Below, in pieces: positions 28,818 to 31,023 of a DNA stretch of 31,023 nucleotides (position 1 is the first letter of the stretch; every line of letters begins with the position of its first letter). Below the pieces are notes generated by a model. It searched no databases, was not told the origin of the DNA, and saw only the letters and a program-made list of their open reading frames with translations. Origin of the DNA: a virus; IMG/VR virus record IMGVR_UViG_3300043172_000254, positions 1 through 31,023 of that record. One strand, 5' to 3'. A program made the position numbers and the translations under genes.

Positions 28818-29291
28818 TTAATTGCTGTCTGCCCCACTAATAGTGTACATTCCTGCTGCATTCTGCGTAATAGTGAATGTATTCCCATCTGTTGCTGTAA
28901 CATCTGCATCCGCAGTGTCTAACTTACATACCGCAACCGCAATATTTGATGCGTGTGTTCCATCAATTATAACAGCATATCTGCCCGTAATATCGCCGGC
29001 GTTAGCTGTCCATACAGGATTGTCACCATCAATCTTGATAGTCCCTGTTGTGTTTCCTGATGTTACTGCGAGTACTTTACCCCCTGCCGAACCATCTGCC
29101 TGAACATAACCAAAATTAGTTGCTACCTGATTTGTTAAAGTAGATAAATTCTTTGTCCCGGTAAGGTCATCACAATTTGACGTACTTAGATATAATGCAA
29201 TTTCAAAAGCATCATTTGCGTGGTCAATATCTCCATTTGCCATAGCTAATTTAGCTTCCTCATAAACTTTCCATTTTCCTGCTGCTGCCAT
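28818..29291 (-). CDS. Virion structural protein (157 aa)
   Basis: The N-terminal GKWKVYEEAKLAMANGDIDH, then ANDAFEIALYLSTSN, is a pattern I know from phage structural proteins (KWKVYESAK...F-MALFTSxSN). The rest is Thr/Ala-rich beta sequence (TGTIKIDGDNPVWTANAGDI). It lies 12 nt before the repeat fibre start and behind a perfect promoter (29315-29345), so it begins a transcript. Base or adaptor of the fibre is a reasonable guess. Confidence 0.62.
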   Translation of the reverse strand: MAAAGKWKVYEEAKLAMANGDIDHANDAFEIALYLSTSNCDDLTGTKNLSTLTNQVATNFGYVQADGSAGGKVLAVTSGNTTGTIKIDGDNPVWTANAGDITGRYAVIIDGTHASNIAVAVCKLDTADADVTATDGNTFTITQNAAGMYTISGADSN

Positions 29292-29314
29292 AATAATTTA
29301 TTTTAGGTAAAATA

Positions 29315-29345
29315 CAAAGTTACACATTTTAAAATAATAAACAAA
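29315..29345 (-). promoter_or_regulatory. Perfect Bacteroidetes promoter for the late transcript
   Basis: On the minus strand TTTG (29345-29342), 19 nt, TAACTTTG (29322-29315): an exact match. The start should be near 29308, about 17 nt before the ATG at 29291. The -33 box is part of the 3' arm of the terminator hairpin just upstream. Confidence 0.72.
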
Positions 29346-29369
29346 GCCGCCTCCCTTGAAACGGCTTTG
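29342..29369 (-). terminator. Terminator between small genes and late transcript
   Basis: CAAAGCCG and CGGCTTTG form an 8-bp stem with a 12-nt loop, followed on the minus strand by TTTATTATTTT. It would stop transcripts from the small-gene block. Confidence 0.65.
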
Positions 29370-29407
29370 CAATCAATTAACCTAAAAACAAACACTAAAA
29401 TACAAAG

Positions 29408-29524
29408 TTAGTCATTTTTTCTTAATATGTTTTTTCTTTCAACTTTCTCATATCTGACAATACGTTTTCTTTGCGGAGTTATCATGGTTAATACTTCTGT
29501 TTGGTCTTTAATTGGTGTTTTCAT
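29408..29524 (-). CDS. Small basic protein behind leader box B1 (38 aa)
   Basis: The sequence MKTPIKDQTEVLTMITPQRK (first 20) is followed by RIVRYEKVERKNILRKND. It is basic and soluble, with no family known. The start codon is the end of the repeated 40-bp box B1, exactly as for the gene at 30440. The stop overlaps a TAACTTTG (29410-29403). The shared leader is the best sign that it is a gene. Confidence 0.5.
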   Translation of the reverse strand: MKTPIKDQTEVLTMITPQRKRIVRYEKVERKNILRKND

Positions 29525-29557
29525 TTTATTTAGTTTTAAGTATTCATATATTTGTTA
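29518..29557 (-). repeat. Leader box B, copy 1
   Basis: These 40 bases are identical to 30434-30473. On the minus strand the box runs from TAACAAATATATGAATAC to the start codon and first codon (ATG AAA A). It is a shared 5' leader of two unrelated genes. Confidence 0.8.
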
Positions 29558-29576
29558 ACGTTCATTGTCGCCAAAT

Positions 29577-29909
29577 TTAAAACAAATATTCTTTAAATAT
29601 AAATTCAACCATATCATCGCAATTTGCAAGTGATAGGTTTAATTCATCGTTGTATTTCAAATATATACCCGCCGATACTTCAACCATTAAGGTAGGCAAC
29701 AAACCGCTAATATTTTTCAAATTTAAGCTACTCGTTCTCGTATCAGCCTTTAGCCACCACTCAGGATATTCTTCACTTACTCTATCGCTTCTACAACTCC
29801 ACGCTTCTTTTGTTGTATTCCAATATAAATTACCTTCATTTGTATCATACCAGCCACCAACGTTTGGACAAGTTTCTTTACATTCTGTTTTTATTACATT
29901 TTCCATCAC
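29577..29909 (-). CDS. Hypothetical protein with N-terminal cysteines (110 aa)
   Basis: This protein is not recognised. The N-terminus has Cys at about 10, 14 and 39 (ECKETCPNVGGWYDTNEG, AWSCRSDR) and aromatic patches, possibly a small metal-held domain. The C-terminal half is helical and acidic (NLSLANCDDMVEFIFKEYLF). Either of the two first Met codons may be used. It follows leader box A1 by 33 nt. Confidence 0.6.
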   Translation of the reverse strand: MMENVIKTECKETCPNVGGWYDTNEGNLYWNTTKEAWSCRSDRVSEEYPEWWLKADTRTSSLNLKNISGLLPTLMVEVSAGIYLKYNDELNLSLANCDDMVEFIFKEYLF

Positions 29910-29941
29910 ACTTTGTATTTGTTATTTTTGTTTCAATTTCA

Positions 29942-29975
29942 TTTATAATTCTGTAAATGTAATCTCTATTTACTT
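29942..29975 (-). promoter_or_regulatory. Leader box A, copy 1
   Basis: These 34 bases are identical to 30742-30775. Inside is an inverted repeat, GTAAAT, nine bases, ATTTAC, and a TACATTTA that is one base away from a -7 box. It lies 33 nt before the ATG at 29909. It is probably an operator or promoter used by two genes. Confidence 0.65.
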
Positions 29976-30205
29976 GTAGCATCCCAATTTCCACACTCAT
30001 AAGTCAATGGTTTAACTTTCACAATCATTATTTTTGCCAAAGCACGTCCTATATCTTCACAAGTCCATTTGTTTTTCAAATAAATTTCCCTGTGATTTTC
30101 GTACTCTTTTACACTTTCAGATATTACTTCGGTCAAGTATAATTCTCGTCTTGCTTCCTTTAGGTTGTCTTTTATAAATTTGATAATTTCTTTATTTTCC
30201 TCCAT
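29966..30205 (-). CDS. Hypothetical helical protein (79 aa)
   Basis: The protein is not recognised. A charged helix (MEENKEIIKFIKDNLKEARR, then ELYLTEVISESVKEYENHRE) is followed by YLKNKWTCEDIGRALAKIMI. I prefer ATG 30205 (MEENKE) over 30214; both overlap the stop of the preceding gene (30192). Its end overlaps leader box A1 by 10 nt. Confidence 0.6.
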   Translation of the reverse strand: MEENKEIIKFIKDNLKEARRELYLTEVISESVKEYENHREIYLKNKWTCEDIGRALAKIMIVKVKPLTYECGNWDATSK

Positions 30206-30440
30206 CGCTAACATTTTTTAATTTGTTTTGTTTTAGCTTACTTACAGCATCTTCGTATAAATCCAAAACAGGATTTAAATAAATAATAAATCCACCATAG
30301 AATAATATTTTAGTTATTATATCTGTTATTTCTTCAGATTCACTCATTGGTAGTTTATTCCATCCAAATATAGTGTTTTGAATTACATACATTATAAGTC
30401 CAAAAAAAATTAACGCTTTCCCAATTTTGATTCTTTTCAT
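30192..30440 (-). CDS. Two-span membrane protein behind leader box B2 (82 aa)
   Basis: Two hydrophobic helices (IGKALIFFGLIMYVIQNTIF, about 6-25, and ITKILFYGGFIIYLNPVLDL, about 42-61) flank an acidic loop (PMSESEEITD); the C-terminus is basic (SKLKQNKLKNVSDGGK). No family is recognised. The start codon is the end of leader box B2. It could be an exclusion or holin-type membrane protein of the early block. Confidence 0.6.
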   Translation of the reverse strand: MKRIKIGKALIFFGLIMYVIQNTIFGWNKLPMSESEEITDIITKILFYGGFIIYLNPVLDLYEDAVSKLKQNKLKNVSDGGK

Positions 30441-30473
30441 TTTATTTAGTTTTAAGTATTCATATATTTGTTA
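30434..30473 (-). repeat. Leader box B, copy 2
   Basis: Identical over 40 bp to 29518-29557, ending at the first codons of the gene that starts at 30440. Confidence 0.8.
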
Positions 30474-30489
30474 CAAACAATGAAAATTA

Positions 30490-30693
30490 TTATAGTTTTA
30501 CGGGTTTGTCATCCCATGTAAGTACTTTACCTATAATATCTCTACATATTCGTTTGCTAACATTTGCGAACCTGCCATTATCATCAATATGTCTACTCCA
30601 GTAGCAAAATGCAGGGTTTTCATCTGTGTTTCGTACTGGTTTATTTACAAATAATGCTATCTTTCCATCTTTGTCTGCTGCTATAAATGCCAT
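30490..30693 (-). CDS. Hypothetical protein behind leader box A2 (67 aa)
   Basis: It starts MAFIAADKDGKIALFVNKPV and contains an aromatic middle (ENPAFCYWSRHIDDNGRF) and SKRICRDIIGKVLTWDDKPV; a small alpha/beta protein of no known family. I chose ATG 30693; the longer form from 30729 adds twelve residues that fit poorly. It lies 49 nt after box A2. Confidence 0.6.
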   Translation of the reverse strand: MAFIAADKDGKIALFVNKPVRNTDENPAFCYWSRHIDDNGRFANVSKRICRDIIGKVLTWDDKPVKL

Positions 30694-30741
30694 AATTTTT
30701 AAAGTTTTGTAACAAAAGCTAAATTTCAAAGCCTTTGTTCG

Positions 30742-30775
30742 TTTATAATTCTGTAAATGTAATCTCTATTTACTT
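30742..30775 (-). promoter_or_regulatory. Leader box A, copy 2
   Basis: Identical over 34 bp to 29942-29975 and contains the same GTAAAT / ATTTAC inverted repeat. It lies upstream of the gene at 30693. Confidence 0.65.
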
Positions 30776-30843
30776 AGGAAAATATGATTTTTATCAGGTT
30801 TTCTATTTTAATCATTCTTTGGTAATAGATTTTAGATTTTGAA

Positions 30844-30897
30844 GGTGTGATAAAATTAAGTTACCCCTACCCCTAAAGAATAACTTAATCTCACACC
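30844..30897. terminator. Long hairpin overlapping a gene end
   Basis: GGTGTGA (30844-30850) pairs with TCACACC (30891-30897), and ATTAAGTTA (30855-30863) with TAACTTAAT (30881-30889), with a small internal loop. The 17-nt tip holds two CCCCTA units. On minus it spans the end of a 44-aa frame. No T-run follows, so its role as terminator, processing site or other signal is open. Confidence 0.5.
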
Positions 30898-30990
30898 ATT
30901 CTCAGTATAATGAGTTCCGAGTTTCGTTTTGGCTTTCAATTCGACATAAGTTGCAGAACGTCTTAATTGAAATTTAAGTGAATCACACAT
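30856..30990 (-). CDS. Possible small protein at the right edge (44 aa)
   Basis: The reading frame from ATG 30990 gives MCDSLKFQLRRSATYVELKA and KTKLGTHYTENGVRLSYSLG, natural-looking but without known family. The stop lies in the stem of the hairpin 30844-30897. The frame is closed by a stop right before the ATG. Coding is likely but not certain. Confidence 0.4.
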   Translation of the reverse strand: MCDSLKFQLRRSATYVELKAKTKLGTHYTENGVRLSYSLGVGVT

Positions 30991-31023
30991 TCAATCTGTT
31001 CTAAGTCTTTTTATACTGAATCG

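Larger units (their letters stand above)
4870..31023 (-). mobile_element. Tailed phage late region (siphovirus-type)
   Basis: A continuous leftward series holds, in order, terminase small and large subunits, portal, minor head protein, HK97-type protease and capsid, connector set, tail tube, chaperone pair, tape measure, baseplate hub, fibres and a lysis-like block. Genes mostly overlap by 1-8 nt or sit a few nt apart. No sheath, integrase, polymerase or lysogeny switch is seen. The tail type (long, non-contractile) is inferred from the presence of a tape measure and tail terminator and the absence of sheath genes. Confidence 0.9.

Overview
The window is AT-rich DNA from a member of the Bacteroidetes or one of its phages. 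The supporting signs are: no Shine-Dalgarno sequences at most starts; two perfect matches to the Bacteroidetes promoter (TTTG, 19-21 nt, TANNTTTG); and Sec signal peptides of the Bacteroidetes type, with Ala-x-Ala followed by Gln. Two unlike regions meet near 4.6-4.9 kb.

Region 1 (1 to about 4620, all genes on +) is best read as an integron gene-cassette array with no integrase in view, i.e. a CALIN (cluster of attC sites lacking an integron integrase). Small, mostly unrecognised genes alternate with folded intergenic elements. These start with AACG (typically AACG-TTCTGTGTATG or a close variant) and mostly end with TACACTTTG^TT. The decisive sign is that in seven consecutive units the first bases (GTTANNN...) are the reverse complement of the last bases (...NNNTAAC), over 9 to 20 positions and with a different sequence in each unit. 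That is how cassette ends relate to attC R boxes. Cassette cargo includes a PAPS-reductase-like PP-loop protein, a cysteine-rich protein, small membrane proteins, one three-gene cassette with its own promoter and twin operators, and one gene-less cassette. One 61-aa gene lies inside the loop of an attC-like site. The window starts with a perfect promoter.

Region 2 (about 4870 to 31023, nearly all on -) is the late half of a tailed phage with siphovirus-type organisation. Transcription runs right to left: small early-looking genes (31.0-29.4 kb) with two alternating repeated leader boxes; a virion protein, a repeat-rich fibre and an accessory protein (29.3-26.7); small and large terminase, portal, minor head protein, HK97-type prohead protease and major capsid protein (26.5-20.3); connector, head-closure, neck and tail-terminator proteins; two paralogous tail-tube proteins; a tail-assembly chaperone pair with a -1 frameshift site; tape measure, baseplate hub and fibres (19.8-7.1); then a lysis-like block (7.0-4.9) with a DUF5675 protein, a spanin-like coiled coil and a holin-like protein. 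It ends at an intrinsic terminator that also bounds the cassette region. No integrase, repressor/Cro pair or replication gene is visible, so prophage versus virion genome cannot be decided.

Odd features inside the phage part are: a miniature tRNA-like element (acceptor stem plus T-arm only) between head genes; a two-gene plus-strand island inside the late operon; four proteins of the structural and distal region with Sec signal peptides; a frameshifted small gene; a fibre with thirteen 24-residue and five 10-residue repeats; and a run of very small translationally coupled genes before the small terminase.
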